Source of the DNA: an uncultured Lachnospiraceae bacterium
GTDB lineage: Bacteria; Bacillota; Clostridia; Lachnospirales; Lachnospiraceae
Length of the DNA stretch: 48,530 nt
Direction of reading: 5' to 3'
NCBI GenBank assembly: GCA_949893755.1
Contig: CATLCV010000013.1
Span: 1-48,530 of the forward strand
Below the pieces are notes generated by a model, which did no database searches, was not told where the DNA came from, and worked only from the letters and a program-made list of their open reading frames with translations. Shown one piece after another: positions 24,614 to 32,250 of the stretch. Position 1 is the stretch's first letter. Each line of letters begins with the position of its first letter. The position numbers were made by a program, and so were the translations under genes.

Positions 24614-25534
24614 TCATGCTTTCTGCTGAATTTCCAATACCTCTTCTTCCGATAACTCCAATAGATTTGCCACTTCCAATACGGAAAGACCTTTCCTGAG
24701 TAGCTTCAATACACTGTCCTGAACCCCTTCCAATCTTCCTTGTAATCTTCCTTTACGAATCAACTTTTCAGACTCCATTTCAATTACCGTTCCTCCCATA
24801 ATATTCACCAGCCTTTCTTCATTTTTATTTCCGTTTGCAATGTGGGTAATGATCGTATTCACAAATCCCATAAGGTCTACGATCTCATCATCCGTTAGTT
24901 CACCTTCTTTATGCAGACGAACCATCTCATTTCTAAAATAGTTTAAATCTTCCACCGCATTCTCTATACTATTTTCAGAAATGATGTCGTTTTCATACCT
25001 TGCAATATAAAAGGGGATATAAGGAAATAGTCTCTTTTCCACAATGTATTCTTTTGTAAATTCCTCCAGGATTACGTTAACAGACTCGTAATTCACTTCC
25101 TGCCCATCCGGAAATGTAAAGGTAATCGTGGTTATTTTCGGTGTTTTTTCCGTCCTCTTCACATAAATCACCGAAAATCTCGGCATAGGTATGGTTGCGT
25201 GGCCAATATCCCATACCGCGAATTGCCTGGCAACAATAAATGCGTACTCTGCAATTCTGATTGCCATGGAACCGTCATCATAGCTCTGACATTCCAAAAG
25301 ATAAATCTCATTTCCTATTTTGATCACGAAGTCTGAAATCTGTTCTTCGATATTTTTACTCCCGTCCGTAGTCTCACTTTCCGTTAAGTATCCCTCCGAA
25401 GGCAAAGTTTCTATCTTTGCGTCCATGGAATAGTTCTTTCCAAATGTTTCATTGATCACAGAAATGAAAAGTCTTTTATGTTTGCTCTTCATTGTCTTAA
25501 ACACATTATCATAATCCGGTGTCTTTTTCTGCAT
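24614..25534 (-). CDS. Rpn/PD-(D/E)XK nuclease family protein
   Basis: Member of the 'PD-(D/E)XK nuclease family transposase' (Rpn-like) group, recombination-promoting nucleases. The N-terminus DYDNVFKTMKSKHKRLFISV is the family opening. The active site reads ISDFVIKIGNEIYLLECQSYDDG (shown in part: D near residue 76, ECQ near 88), the D...ExQ form of PD-(D/E)XK. The last 50 residues are a helical tail, SEEEVLEI. ATG 25534 matches family starts; ATG 25555, overlapping the previous stop, is possible. Role in the host unknown; Rpn proteins promote RecA-independent recombination in E. coli. It follows a duplicated fragment of the next gene upstream. Confidence 0.8.
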   Translation of the reverse strand: MQKKTPDYDNVFKTMKSKHKRLFISVINETFGKNYSMDAKIETLPSEGYLTESETTDGSKNIEEQISDFVIKIGNEIYLLECQSYDDGSMAIRIAEYAFIVARQFAVWDIGHATIPMPRFSVIYVKRTEKTPKITTITFTFPDGQEVNYESVNVILEEFTKEYIVEKRLFPYIPFYIARYENDIISENSIENAVEDLNYFRNEMVRLHKEGELTDDEIVDLMGFVNTIITHIANGNKNEERLVNIMGGTVIEMESEKLIRKGRLQGRLEGVQDSVLKLLRKGLSVLEVANLLELSEEEVLEIQQKA

Positions 25535-25556
25535 ATACGATCTGTCCTTTCCCATA

Positions 25557-25781
25557 CTACACCAATTGTTTCTTATACCGTTCCAAATAAACAGCAGCGT
25601 TCTCTAAAGACAGTCCTATTCTTTCTTGCAGCCTTTTCAAAATCGCTGCATCGTCTAAGCCAAACTCCTGCCCCATGCCGATGATCTCTTCCGCTTTGCC
25701 TTCTTCTCTTCCCTCTTCTCTTCCTTCTTCTCTTCCTTTTTCTCTTCCCTCTTCTAATAACATCTGCGCAACCTGTGTCAT
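25557..25781 (-). pseudogene. Duplicated C-terminal fragment of the Rpn-type gene
   Basis: Its 74 codons match the last 65-70 residues of the Rpn-type gene at 25904-26785 almost exactly (MTQVAQMLLEEGRE, then a GREEGREEG tract, then KAEEIIGMGQEFGLDDAA). It has two more GREE units than the full copy. Upstream homology ends near 25822 at GTACCGGAATCAAT and switches to the downstream repeat. It looks like a recombination scar; expression as a small protein cannot be excluded. Confidence 0.75.
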
Positions 25782-25821
25782 GCGTATTACCCCCTTAATA
25801 TACTTCGCCGTACCGGAATCA

Positions 25822-25893
25822 ATATCGCCGTAATTTTATTTTGGCTCATACTGTCATGGGGGAGTTCTCCCATCCCCCACAAAATTAAGGTAT
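25822..25893. repeat. Downstream repeat of the Rpn genes, copy 2
   Basis: Second copy of the repeat at 24536-24605, with a related GGGGGA-rich hairpin (25857-25880). It follows the stop of the Rpn-type gene at 25904. Confidence 0.6.
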
Positions 25894-25903
25894 TTCATGT
25901 ATT

Positions 25904-26785
25904 CTACACCGATTGTTTCCTATACCGTTCCAAATAAACAGCAGCGTTCTCTAAAGACAGTCCTATTCTTTCTTGCAGCCTTTTCAAAATCGCTGCATCG
26001 TCTAAACCAAACTCCTGTCCCATGCCAATGATCTCTTCCGCTTTGCCTTCTTCTCTTCCCTCTTCTCTTCCTTCTTCTAATAACATCTGCGCAACCTGTG
26101 TCATACGTATTACCTCCTTTATATACCTCGCTGTACCGGAATCAATCATTTTATCAGCAAACACCAAAATTCCTGACAGTACAAACATCTGCTTCTCTTT
26201 ATCCGTAATCCTCTTTGCTAAATTTACCGCATCCTTTACAGCCTCTTTCTTCGCTTCCCTGCCCTTGTAAGTAAGCGGCAGTATAATAAACTGCATCATT
26301 TCATCATCTGACAGCGGCAATCCGTTTTCTAATTTTTTCTCTAATCCATCCCGTACGCTTTTAGAATCTATCTTCCTCAAATACGCCTGTTCCAACCTTA
26401 ATGTAAGGCAGTCCACATGGAACACATCCGCAGCATGCTCCACATCCGCCGTATAAATGACAATCATACGGATATGCTTCGCTTCCTGACCATATCTCTC
26501 TAAAATACGTACAATATAATTCAGATATTTCAGATAGTTTTCCCATTTTACCGAACTCTCATAATCTATGATCGCAACAGAGCCATCTTCCAGAAGGAAC
26601 AGGTTGTCAATCCGCATCTCATTGACATGGATCGCGGGAAGATTGGTTGGCAAGACCTGTTTAATCTTAGGAACATCAATTCCGTAGACTTTCAAAGACT
26701 TCTCCCTGAAATTCTCTGCCATGATCTTAGATAACACATCTTTGTTATGGTATGTAATTTCACTCTTGTTTTTCTTTTTCTCCAT
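25904..26785 (-). CDS. Rpn-type nuclease family protein with GREE repeats
   Basis: A 293-residue protein of the Rpn/YhgA-like group. Residues 55-80 (MRIDNLFLLEDGSVAIIDYES) carry the D...DxES pattern of the PD-(D/E)XK core, followed by WENYLKYLNYIVRIL. Residues 190-230 are helical and contain AKRITDKEKQMFVLSGILVF, usual for the family. A short GREEGREEGK tract (about 237-247) separates the core from a C-terminal helical tail with LKRLQERIGLSLENAA. It is divergent from the neighbouring Rpn gene and is not its simple copy. A TATAAT-like region lies near 26830; no clear promoter chosen. Confidence 0.75.
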   Translation of the reverse strand: MEKKKNKSEITYHNKDVLSKIMAENFREKSLKVYGIDVPKIKQVLPTNLPAIHVNEMRIDNLFLLEDGSVAIIDYESSVKWENYLKYLNYIVRILERYGQEAKHIRMIVIYTADVEHAADVFHVDCLTLRLEQAYLRKIDSKSVRDGLEKKLENGLPLSDDEMMQFIILPLTYKGREAKKEAVKDAVNLAKRITDKEKQMFVLSGILVFADKMIDSGTARYIKEVIRMTQVAQMLLEEGREEGREEGKAEEIIGMGQEFGLDDAAILKRLQERIGLSLENAAVYLERYRKQSV

Positions 26786-26934
26786 ATTATCTCTCCTAAA
26801 TGTAGGTGGATACAGTGCTTCCTGCTTTCATATTATAGCATAAAATAAATTAAATTACATCACGGTTTTCTGTGAATCCGAAATTCTTATACCGAATCTT
26901 TACTCCCAAACCACAAAGCAATTTTTCATTCCAT

Positions 26935-27633
26935 TTATTGTAGCCACGCCTCCTGCGGCAGATTCTCCAAAAATCTGTCTAACTGCGCAACGGTATCGCA
27001 CCATTCATATTGAAATCCCAACGATTCTTCTTCCGCTTTCCCGTACATTTCTTCAATCTGTTTCACCATCTGCAAATGTCCTGTATTTTCATCTTTCAAT
27101 ATATCCATAGCCGCTTTCAGACAGTCATACCGATACCGCAGGGACATAAAAGATTCATAGATACGAAAGCATTGCCTTGCCGCCTCAATCAAGTTGTCTT
27201 TTGTAAGTTGCTTTAATGCCTTTTTGCTCTCATCCTCTGCAAAAGCATCCGTGCAGGCCAGTCCAAAATAATCCTGCTCATAGGTATCAAATCCCAGTAG
27301 CCCTCCATAATATTCACCGGCTCCGATCGCCACAAAAAACTTATCGAAGCACTCTGGAACCCATTCTTCTTTTAAATCGCAAAGCATCTGTTCACATTCC
27401 GCACACAGATCACTGAACATCATTTTAAATTCGGAGGCTTCCTCTTCATTCCCATCCAAAGCATTGATCAAAGTATCTTCATCCGTTTCACAATACCAAT
27501 GGACATTTTCGCATTCTTCCTGAATATTCCACAGTTCCTCATAAATGCTCTGTAGATTCAGATTCGTAATGATTGGTTTTTTATATCTAAGCAGCCTTGC
27601 CTTTTCCCGTTTTGTTTCCATAGCGTCTGTCAT
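26935..27633 (-). CDS. Hypothetical protein, 232 residues
   Basis: Not recognised. Acidic, helical, cytoplasmic. Cys-rich patches (WNIQEECENVHWYCETDED near 35-52 and DLCAECEQMLCDL near 75) and a glycine-containing centre (GAGEYYGGLLGFDTYEQDYFG) stand out. GGAGGTG precedes the start. A hairpin of the leader-terminator family ends only about 26 bases upstream of the start codon, so its expression may depend on read-through. It is flanked by other accessory genes and has no link to transfer that I can see. Confidence 0.7.
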   Translation of the reverse strand: MTDAMETKREKARLLRYKKPIITNLNLQSIYEELWNIQEECENVHWYCETDEDTLINALDGNEEEASEFKMMFSDLCAECEQMLCDLKEEWVPECFDKFFVAIGAGEYYGGLLGFDTYEQDYFGLACTDAFAEDESKKALKQLTKDNLIEAARQCFRIYESFMSLRYRYDCLKAAMDILKDENTGHLQMVKQIEEMYGKAEEESLGFQYEWCDTVAQLDRFLENLPQEAWLQ

Positions 27634-27658
27634 TTTACACCTCCATTCTCAGATGGAT

Positions 27659-27703
27659 AAAAAGGCACCTATCATCCTCTTTTAAAGAACAATCCGTGCC
27701 TTT
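27659..27703 (-). terminator. Terminator-like hairpin directly before the 232-residue gene
   Basis: AAGGCAC and GTGCCTT arms, extended by an inner TTCTTT/AAAAGA pairing, are followed by TTTTT on the minus strand. It belongs to the same sequence family as the hairpins at 28223, 30543, 36684 and 38828. Confidence 0.6.
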
Positions 27704-27760
27704 CTCTCCATTAAGCCGCTGAAATCCTGCCTGAATCCCAGTGCCATGCTTCACCCTTAT
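27661..27760. repeat. Repeat unit shared with 28228-28325
   Basis: About 95 bases match 28228-28325 at near 80 percent by eye. They cover the terminator-like hairpin, a short leader ORF and the last codons of a DUF4143 gene end (YLADRIESNKGEA here, YLADRLEFNKGEA there). Here the DUF4143 gene itself is missing, so this is a remnant of a duplicated module. Confidence 0.6.
27682..27747 (-). CDS. Putative leader peptide, 21 codons
   Basis: Starts MALGFRQDFSGLMERKARI with AAGGGTG upstream, and its TAA stop falls inside the hairpin at 27659-27703. The first 19 residues are similar to the ORF at 28194-28313. It overlaps the remnant of a DUF4143 gene end. Confidence 0.35.
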   Translation of the reverse strand: MALGFRQDFSGLMERKARIVL

Positions 27761-27839
27761 TACTTTCTATTCTGTCTGCCAGATACCTTTGCGCTGTGCA
27801 TACATTCTCATCCTTGAAATAAACTCTGCCTTTCACTGC

Positions 27840-28127
27840 TTACTGCCGATAAATAAACCCAATGAATTTCATACAATCCGCAATTCCCTGCAGATATGAC
27901 TGCGCCGCATAGTCAGCGCTGGCTTCATTCTCCACTTCTTCTAAATGGCTGATCGCATTCATTGCCTCTTCACCTAACTCCAGCTTTTCTATTTCAGCAA
28001 AAGCCAGCCTCAGCGCTTCCTCATTCTTATTATAGGTGTTGGAATGCTGCCTGTAATACAACATATTTCCCTCATAAAACTCATTTAAAACAACCTTCAG
28101 CCTTTCTTCCCAACTACTTTCCTGCAT
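27840..28127 (-). CDS. Hypothetical protein, 95 residues
   Basis: A small acidic helical protein with a central EALRLAFAEIEKLELGEEAM helix and a C-terminal YLQGIADCMKFIGF segment. The pattern recalls short DUF6809-like proteins seen scattered in Lachnospiraceae, but I am not sure. GGAG lies ahead of the ATG. A leader-type hairpin (28223-28267) lies about 100 bases upstream. Confidence 0.6.
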   Translation of the reverse strand: MQESSWEERLKVVLNEFYEGNMLYYRQHSNTYNKNEEALRLAFAEIEKLELGEEAMNAISHLEEVENEASADYAAQSYLQGIADCMKFIGFIYRQ

Positions 28128-28193
28128 ACGATATTACTCCTTCCTGCTATGATATAGCATTTTCCTTTGATGAATGTTGTGACCATATGAATT

Positions 28194-28313
28194 CTAAATT
28201 TCCGCAATCCTGCCTAAAACACAAAAAAGACACCGGTTATCCTCTTCTAAGGAATAAATCCGTGCCTTTCTCTCTATTGAGCCGCTGAAATCCGGTTTGA
28301 ATCCCAACGTCAT
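28194..28313 (-). CDS. Putative coupled leader ORF, 39 codons
   Basis: Its ATG overlaps the stop codon of the DUF4143 gene (ATGA), the arrangement of translational coupling. It begins MTLGFKPDFSGSIERKARI, like the ORF at 27682-27747, and reads through the terminator hairpin before stopping. A ribosome moving along it would melt the hairpin. Confidence 0.35.
   Translation of the reverse strand: MTLGFKPDFSGSIERKARIYSLEEDNRCLFCVLGRIAEI
28223..28267 (-). terminator. Terminator-like hairpin after the DUF4143 gene
   Basis: AAGGCACGG and CCGGTGTC arms with inner TTCCTTAGAAGAGG pairing, followed by six T. It is both downstream of the DUF4143 ATPase gene and upstream of the 95-residue gene. Confidence 0.65.
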
Positions 28314-29686
28314 GCTTCGCCTTTATTAAATTCGAGCCTGTCTGCCAGATACAATGGAACCGTATAAATCTTTCCATCCTCGGAAACTCCGCCTTTTGTA
28401 TCTCCTCTGAGCAGATACAGATAATCAAGCCTTCCATCTTTCAGAAGCTGTTTCGCTGTCTTTGCAGCGGCATCACTGCTCTTTACTTCAATCCCATAGT
28501 TTTTATAGTCCACCAGACTCCTCACAAAAAAGTCCAGCTCGCCTTTGGTTTTCTGGTACAGCGCAAACCATGGCGCACTGCCTGCGATCTCTCTTCCTGT
28601 CCGCATCCGTTCATACAGGCACAAATAGACATAATTTTCTGCCAGAAGACCTTTGATATGCCTTGGCTCTTCGCCTGTCATTTTTAGAAAATAAGACGCA
28701 ATCCCCAAATCCATGAAATAATACCTGCAGTTCTCTTTCACCTGCAGATGATCACAGTCCGTGCTTTTAGACGCATACCCGATGATATGTGATTCCTGGA
28801 GCCAGCTGATTGCACGGTTCACCATGCTTTTCGTTGCGCGGCCGCTTTCTTCCTGATATATGATCTTACTAAGCTCTGTTGTCAGCTCACGCACCCCCTG
28901 CTTTTCGCGCAGCATCAGCACCGCGATAGCCTGAAACAGCTTTGGGAAAATGTCCACGTCCGTGATATCTGTAAAATAACGGATAGATTCACTTGTAAAA
29001 ATATCCATCAGCCGTCCGATCATGTCCTCACATTTCCGGGAATCCCGGTGTTCCACGTAGCAAGAAACCACCTCCGGATATCCTCCGATCTTCTGGTAGA
29101 TATCAAAATATCCTTTCAGCTTCTCATAATCGGAAGGTTCTGAACCGCCATAAAGCTCTGCATTCCTGTAAGTTTCCTCTTCTCCGAGCGCGGAAACAAA
29201 TTCTTCAAATGACAGTGTGCCCATCTGAAGCTGATCCGTGTCTCCGGCCGGAAGAAAGAACTCCTTTTGCAGGGTCTTTCCCAAATAACTTCCGGTTACA
29301 ACCACATAAGATTCAAATTCCCTTGCAAGAGTACGAATCTGGTTGTACACCCTTGCTGATTCCTGGATCTCATCAATGATAATGACCGTATCTGCTCCAT
29401 CCGTAAATTCCGTATCATATAACCGGAAGGTTTCTTTTAGAACATGGTATTTCGGCCTGGGGGTTCCCGGCGTCCATTTTGCCGCTTCTTCCAGACAATT
29501 CAGAAAATCTTTCCCTCTTTCTTCTGCCATGCTGATATAATGCCAATGCTTAAAATTCTCTTTCGCGAATTTTTTTAGGATATAAGTCTTTCCTACCTGC
29601 CTTGCGCCTTGAAGCTCCAACACCTTTCCCGTCTTTTTTTCTTTCCACATCAGCAGTTTTTTATAAACTGTCCGTTTTAGTTCCAT
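28310..29686 (-). CDS. AAA-family ATPase with DUF4143 domain
   Basis: A 458-residue ATPase of the AAA_14/DUF4143 type, widespread and poorly understood, often on accessory DNA. Walker A is GARQVGKTYILKKFA (about residues 30-44); Walker B and sensor region read TVIIIDEIQESARVYNQIR (about 105) and VVVTGSYLGK (about 130). The C-terminal DUF4143 part ends in a PD-(D/E)XK-like ELDFFVRS...YGIEVKSSD (about 385-410), a nuclease-type fold. ATG 29686 follows GGGGATGAAT and is preferred to the TTG at 29716. It is in the operon led by the promoter at 30688. Confidence 0.85.
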   Translation of the reverse strand: MELKRTVYKKLLMWKEKKTGKVLELQGARQVGKTYILKKFAKENFKHWHYISMAEERGKDFLNCLEEAAKWTPGTPRPKYHVLKETFRLYDTEFTDGADTVIIIDEIQESARVYNQIRTLAREFESYVVVTGSYLGKTLQKEFFLPAGDTDQLQMGTLSFEEFVSALGEEETYRNAELYGGSEPSDYEKLKGYFDIYQKIGGYPEVVSCYVEHRDSRKCEDMIGRLMDIFTSESIRYFTDITDVDIFPKLFQAIAVLMLREKQGVRELTTELSKIIYQEESGRATKSMVNRAISWLQESHIIGYASKSTDCDHLQVKENCRYYFMDLGIASYFLKMTGEEPRHIKGLLAENYVYLCLYERMRTGREIAGSAPWFALYQKTKGELDFFVRSLVDYKNYGIEVKSSDAAAKTAKQLLKDGRLDYLYLLRGDTKGGVSEDGKIYTVPLYLADRLEFNKGEA

Positions 29687-29833
29687 ATTCATCCCCTTTT
29701 TCATCCCGCAATACAAAGATATGACTGCCTGTTACTATGCCTTATTATAACAAATTTAATAGGAAAATCATATAGCAGAATCGAAATCCTTCTTTTTTGT
29801 ATTGCTTTCTTCCGGTATATAACAGGCTGACTT

Positions 29834-30184
29834 TCATATCGGAAATTTTGACATCAGCATCCGCATCATTTCCTCCGGATGATCCGGCGGCAAAACATCA
29901 GGGCCCTTTTGTATTCCTAAAAGCACATCACCCGCGATCACCCCGCCGTGCTGATCTGCACCGTAAAGATAAGACGCGTATGGATTTAACGGCTTATTTT
30001 GGACAAGCCCGGACTCGTCTACGAGCATCACGGCCATATCTCCAAAAAGCTCACACATACGCTCTGTCTTTACAATTTCCATACAATCCGCATGCAATTC
30101 CTTCTCCCGGTCTTTCAGGCTCCAGCTCGGAAGCTCTGCCACAGATATCCGGTTTTCTGTTGTAATCTTTACCGTTTTGACCAT
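29834..30184 (-). CDS. DUF3846 domain protein
   Basis: A 116-residue protein. NKPLNPYASYLYGADQHGG at about residues 63-81 followed by IAGDVLLG is the signature region of DUF3846, a small family seen on Firmicutes mobile elements and some phages with unknown function. GGGGATTGAG lies before the start. It follows the 73-residue gene by 12 bases, in the same transcript. Confidence 0.8.
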   Translation of the reverse strand: MVKTVKITTENRISVAELPSWSLKDREKELHADCMEIVKTERMCELFGDMAVMLVDESGLVQNKPLNPYASYLYGADQHGGVIAGDVLLGIQKGPDVLPPDHPEEMMRMLMSKFPI

Positions 30185-30196
30185 CTCAATCCCCTC

Positions 30197-30418
30197 CTAT
30201 GCCACCGCGGACAAAGCGCATGCGTTTTCCGTTCCGAACTCAATACAGTACCGGATACGGTCTGTCTCAAATTTGATATGCTCCTCCGTCACTTCCACCA
30301 CGCGTTTTACCCTTGCTGTTTCCTTCCATGTCCCATTACTACAATACTTCGCTGTCATCCCTTTTAATACCGGATGCGCAACTTTCCCATAGATGAATAG
30401 AAAACGTTTCTGCTTCAT
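30197..30418 (-). CDS. Small hypothetical protein, 73 residues
   Basis: Starts at ATG 30418 behind GGAGGAGGAACACGA, nearly the same leader as the DUF3268 gene (GGAGGAGGGACACGA). Basic N-terminus, strand-rich, ending in CALSAVA. Not recognised. First gene after the promoter and attenuator at 30.5-30.7 kb. Confidence 0.65.
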   Translation of the reverse strand: MKQKRFLFIYGKVAHPVLKGMTAKYCSNGTWKETARVKRVVEVTEEHIKFETDRIRYCIEFGTENACALSAVA

Positions 30419-30542
30419 TCGTGTTCCTCCTCCTTTGTACGTTTTCCTGATTCCGGCTCTCTTCTTGATATCACCTTTCTCCTTTCTGATGCCGACTTCC
30501 GGCTGACTCCGTCCGAAAATTTCGCAATCCTGCTTAAAAAGC

Positions 30543-30582
30543 AAAAAAAGACACCGATCATTCCTTCAAATAATCAGTGCCT
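30543..30582 (-). terminator. Leader terminator (attenuator) at 30.5 kb
   Basis: GGCACTGAT and ATCGGTGTC pair around a 14-base loop, followed by seven T on the minus strand. It is about 95 bases after the predicted transcription start and 125 bases before the first gene; a 24-codon ORF with a TTG start (30566-30640) ends inside the loop. Confidence 0.7.
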
Positions 30583-30687
30583 TTCCTATCTGCGCGCAGT
30601 CATCCTGCCTAAATTTTAGTTTGGGCCATTGCCGAAACAAAAGTTGGTTTTTCAGCTTTTTGTACTGAAAATAAATGTAACAAATAC

Positions 30688-30716
30688 ATTGTATATCTAT
30701 ATATAGTATTTGTCAA
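30688..30716 (-). promoter_or_regulatory. Promoter of the DUF3846/DUF4143 operon
   Basis: TTGACA, 17 bases, TACAAT on the minus strand, immediately after the end of the small helix-turn-helix gene. The 343-base gap to the gene at 30418 holds this promoter, the attenuator and the possible leader ORF. Confidence 0.8.
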
Positions 30717-30761
30717 TTCCAAAAATTCAATATATTGTATATTTTATATCTTATCTTGGTT

Positions 30762-30980
30762 CTATACTTCTGCATGTTCCGGATGTTCCTCATATTTTTC
30801 CATGGGGAATTTCAAGATACAGCGCAGCATGGTGTATACAAACTCCTGATAAAGATCTTCGTCAAATGTTCCTCCCACAACCGCGTACTTCACCATCAGC
30901 GGGCGGTACATTTCCACAATCTCCATCATTGCCGTTTTGTCATAACCTCTGGCACTCTCCAGCCGCTCCTTAAACTCCAT
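30762..30980 (-). CDS. Helix-turn-helix protein (Tn916 Orf8-like)
   Basis: A 72-residue protein. MYRPLMVKYAVVGGTFDEDLYQEF is the sigma region 2-like pattern of the small HTH_16 proteins found beside sigma-like genes on Tn916-type elements. Its start overlaps the end of the sigma-like gene by 11 bases. The two probably act together, as a split sigma factor or regulator of transfer genes; that is known for relatives of Tn916 only in outline. Confidence 0.75.
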   Translation of the reverse strand: MEFKERLESARGYDKTAMMEIVEMYRPLMVKYAVVGGTFDEDLYQEFVYTMLRCILKFPMEKYEEHPEHAEV

Positions 30981-31410
30981 CCTTTTTCCCTCCTAAAATC
31001 CTGCGTATCTTTTTCACCGCATTGTAATATGTGTTTTCCGCTTTCTTTTCTGCCATTCCCAGAATACATCCGATCTCCCGGAAAGATTTTTCATAGAAGA
31101 TACGCAGCACAAGCACATTTTTCTGTTCCTCTGCCAGGGAAGTGATCGCCTGATAGATCCGATAGTCCCCGATCTGGTCCAGAAGCATCCTGCTTTCCAC
31201 GACACCATGAAAGATCCTGCCGGATAATGCGTCCATCTCACACAGCAGGTCCTCCATCCCCTGTCCCGGAACCTGCAGGTCCTCTTCGTAATCTGTCTCA
31301 TTGTGCTCTACATTCCATTTTTTGTTCAGATAATGCCCCTTTGTATTTTTCACAGCTTGTTTTACATAAGCGCTAAAGTGATTTTTCAGCTCATCGTTTC
31401 TATATTCCAT
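30970..31410 (-). CDS. Sigma-70-like factor (Tn916 Orf7-like)
   Basis: A 146-residue protein. The C-terminal part, LAEEQKNVLVLRIFYEKSFR followed by EIGCILGMAEKKAENTYYNAVKKI, is a clear sigma region 4 helix-turn-helix. The N-terminus resembles the rest of the short ICE sigma factors. ATG 31410 follows CAGGAGGAAAAA. The frame is open upstream to 31647, across a terminator-like hairpin, so a leader translated in the same frame is possible. Expected role: control of element transcription. Confidence 0.85.
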   Translation of the reverse strand: MEYRNDELKNHFSAYVKQAVKNTKGHYLNKKWNVEHNETDYEEDLQVPGQGMEDLLCEMDALSGRIFHGVVESRMLLDQIGDYRIYQAITSLAEEQKNVLVLRIFYEKSFREIGCILGMAEKKAENTYYNAVKKIRRILGGKKDGV

Positions 31411-31574
31411 TTTTTCCTCCTGAAAGTTTTCTTGAAAGTTATCTGTTTCACCGAAAACTTCAGGCGGCGGACGCGCGTTAAAAATTTCTGTACGCCCTTT
31501 CCTGAAATAGAAAGCTATACTTAAATAAATCCTGGAAGCGCTGCTATCCCCAGTACCCCAATATAAAAATAAAC

Positions 31575-31607
31575 AAAAAAAGCTGTCAGGAAATGCTCCC
31601 AACAGCC
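31575..31607 (-). terminator. Terminator-like hairpin before the sigma-like gene
   Basis: GCTGTtgGG and CCtgACAGC pair imperfectly and seven T follow on the minus strand. It lies within an open frame (MYYSKTGLLGAF) that continues into the sigma-like gene. The 370 bases from 31411 to 31780 otherwise show no gene; the tandem AACTTTC copies near 31425-31445 are just upstream of the start. Confidence 0.55.
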
Positions 31608-31780
31608 CGGTCTTACTATAATACATTGCTACTACTCTTGATAACAAGAACCTGCTCTCCTGGTTCCTAAAGATCGAAGAATAGATAGCCTGCCCCTTAA
31701 ATCACACCACTTCTTTTATACTTTACCCCGCTAAAGGATTTTCCCTGTTTTATCGTAACTCACAAGGAATATCTAAATTC

Positions 31781-32236
31781 TTACATTCTGCTTACTTTTC
31801 TCTCTCCTGCTCTGCTCACCGTATTGTCTCCCAACTCCCTTTTGTCCAGAAAATCCTGAATGTCCCCGTCAAAAGAGGCAACCTCGTCAATCACAAACTG
31901 CTCCACCTTTTCAAAATTGTAATCAATCTCTTCGGAAGTCATATGATCCGCTTCCTCCCTCTCCTGCTCGATATAATCCATCAGTTCGCACTCTTCCAAC
32001 CCTTTTTCGTACTGATACCCGCATTCCGGACAGAGGCGCAGCCGTTTCGGTACGGAAGCCTGACACTTCGGGCAGGTCTTAAATTTCCTCTTTTCCAATT
32101 CTTCCCTGCTAATATAAATGATTTGTCCCAAACAGCTTCCCATCATGACCGCACCTCCTGCTTTCCAACTCCAACACTGCAATCCCAAACCCAATAACTG
32201 GATCACACTAAATCCATAAAGGATTCCTATTTTCAA
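31781..32236 (-). CDS. Zinc-ribbon membrane protein, 151 residues
   Basis: Two short hydrophobic segments at the N-terminus (IGILYGFSVIQLLGLGLQCW and GGAVMMGSCLGQIIYI) precede a zinc ribbon CPKCQASVPKRLRLCPECG at about residues 55-73 and an acidic helical C-terminus. TTG start at 32236 with GGAGGTG at good spacing. Not a named family that I know. It follows the signal peptidase gene by 14 bases, so the two may act together at the membrane. Confidence 0.65.
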   Translation of the reverse strand: MKIGILYGFSVIQLLGLGLQCWSWKAGGAVMMGSCLGQIIYISREELEKRKFKTCPKCQASVPKRLRLCPECGYQYEKGLEECELMDYIEQEREEADHMTSEEIDYNFEKVEQFVIDEVASFDGDIQDFLDKRELGDNTVSRAGERKVSRM

Positions 32237-32250
32237 TCTTCACACCTCCA

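Noticed and set aside
25690-25760. CTTCTCTTCC repeats as a CRISPR or regulatory array
   Set aside because: They are in-frame 12-base units coding GREE in a coiled region; there are no spacers.
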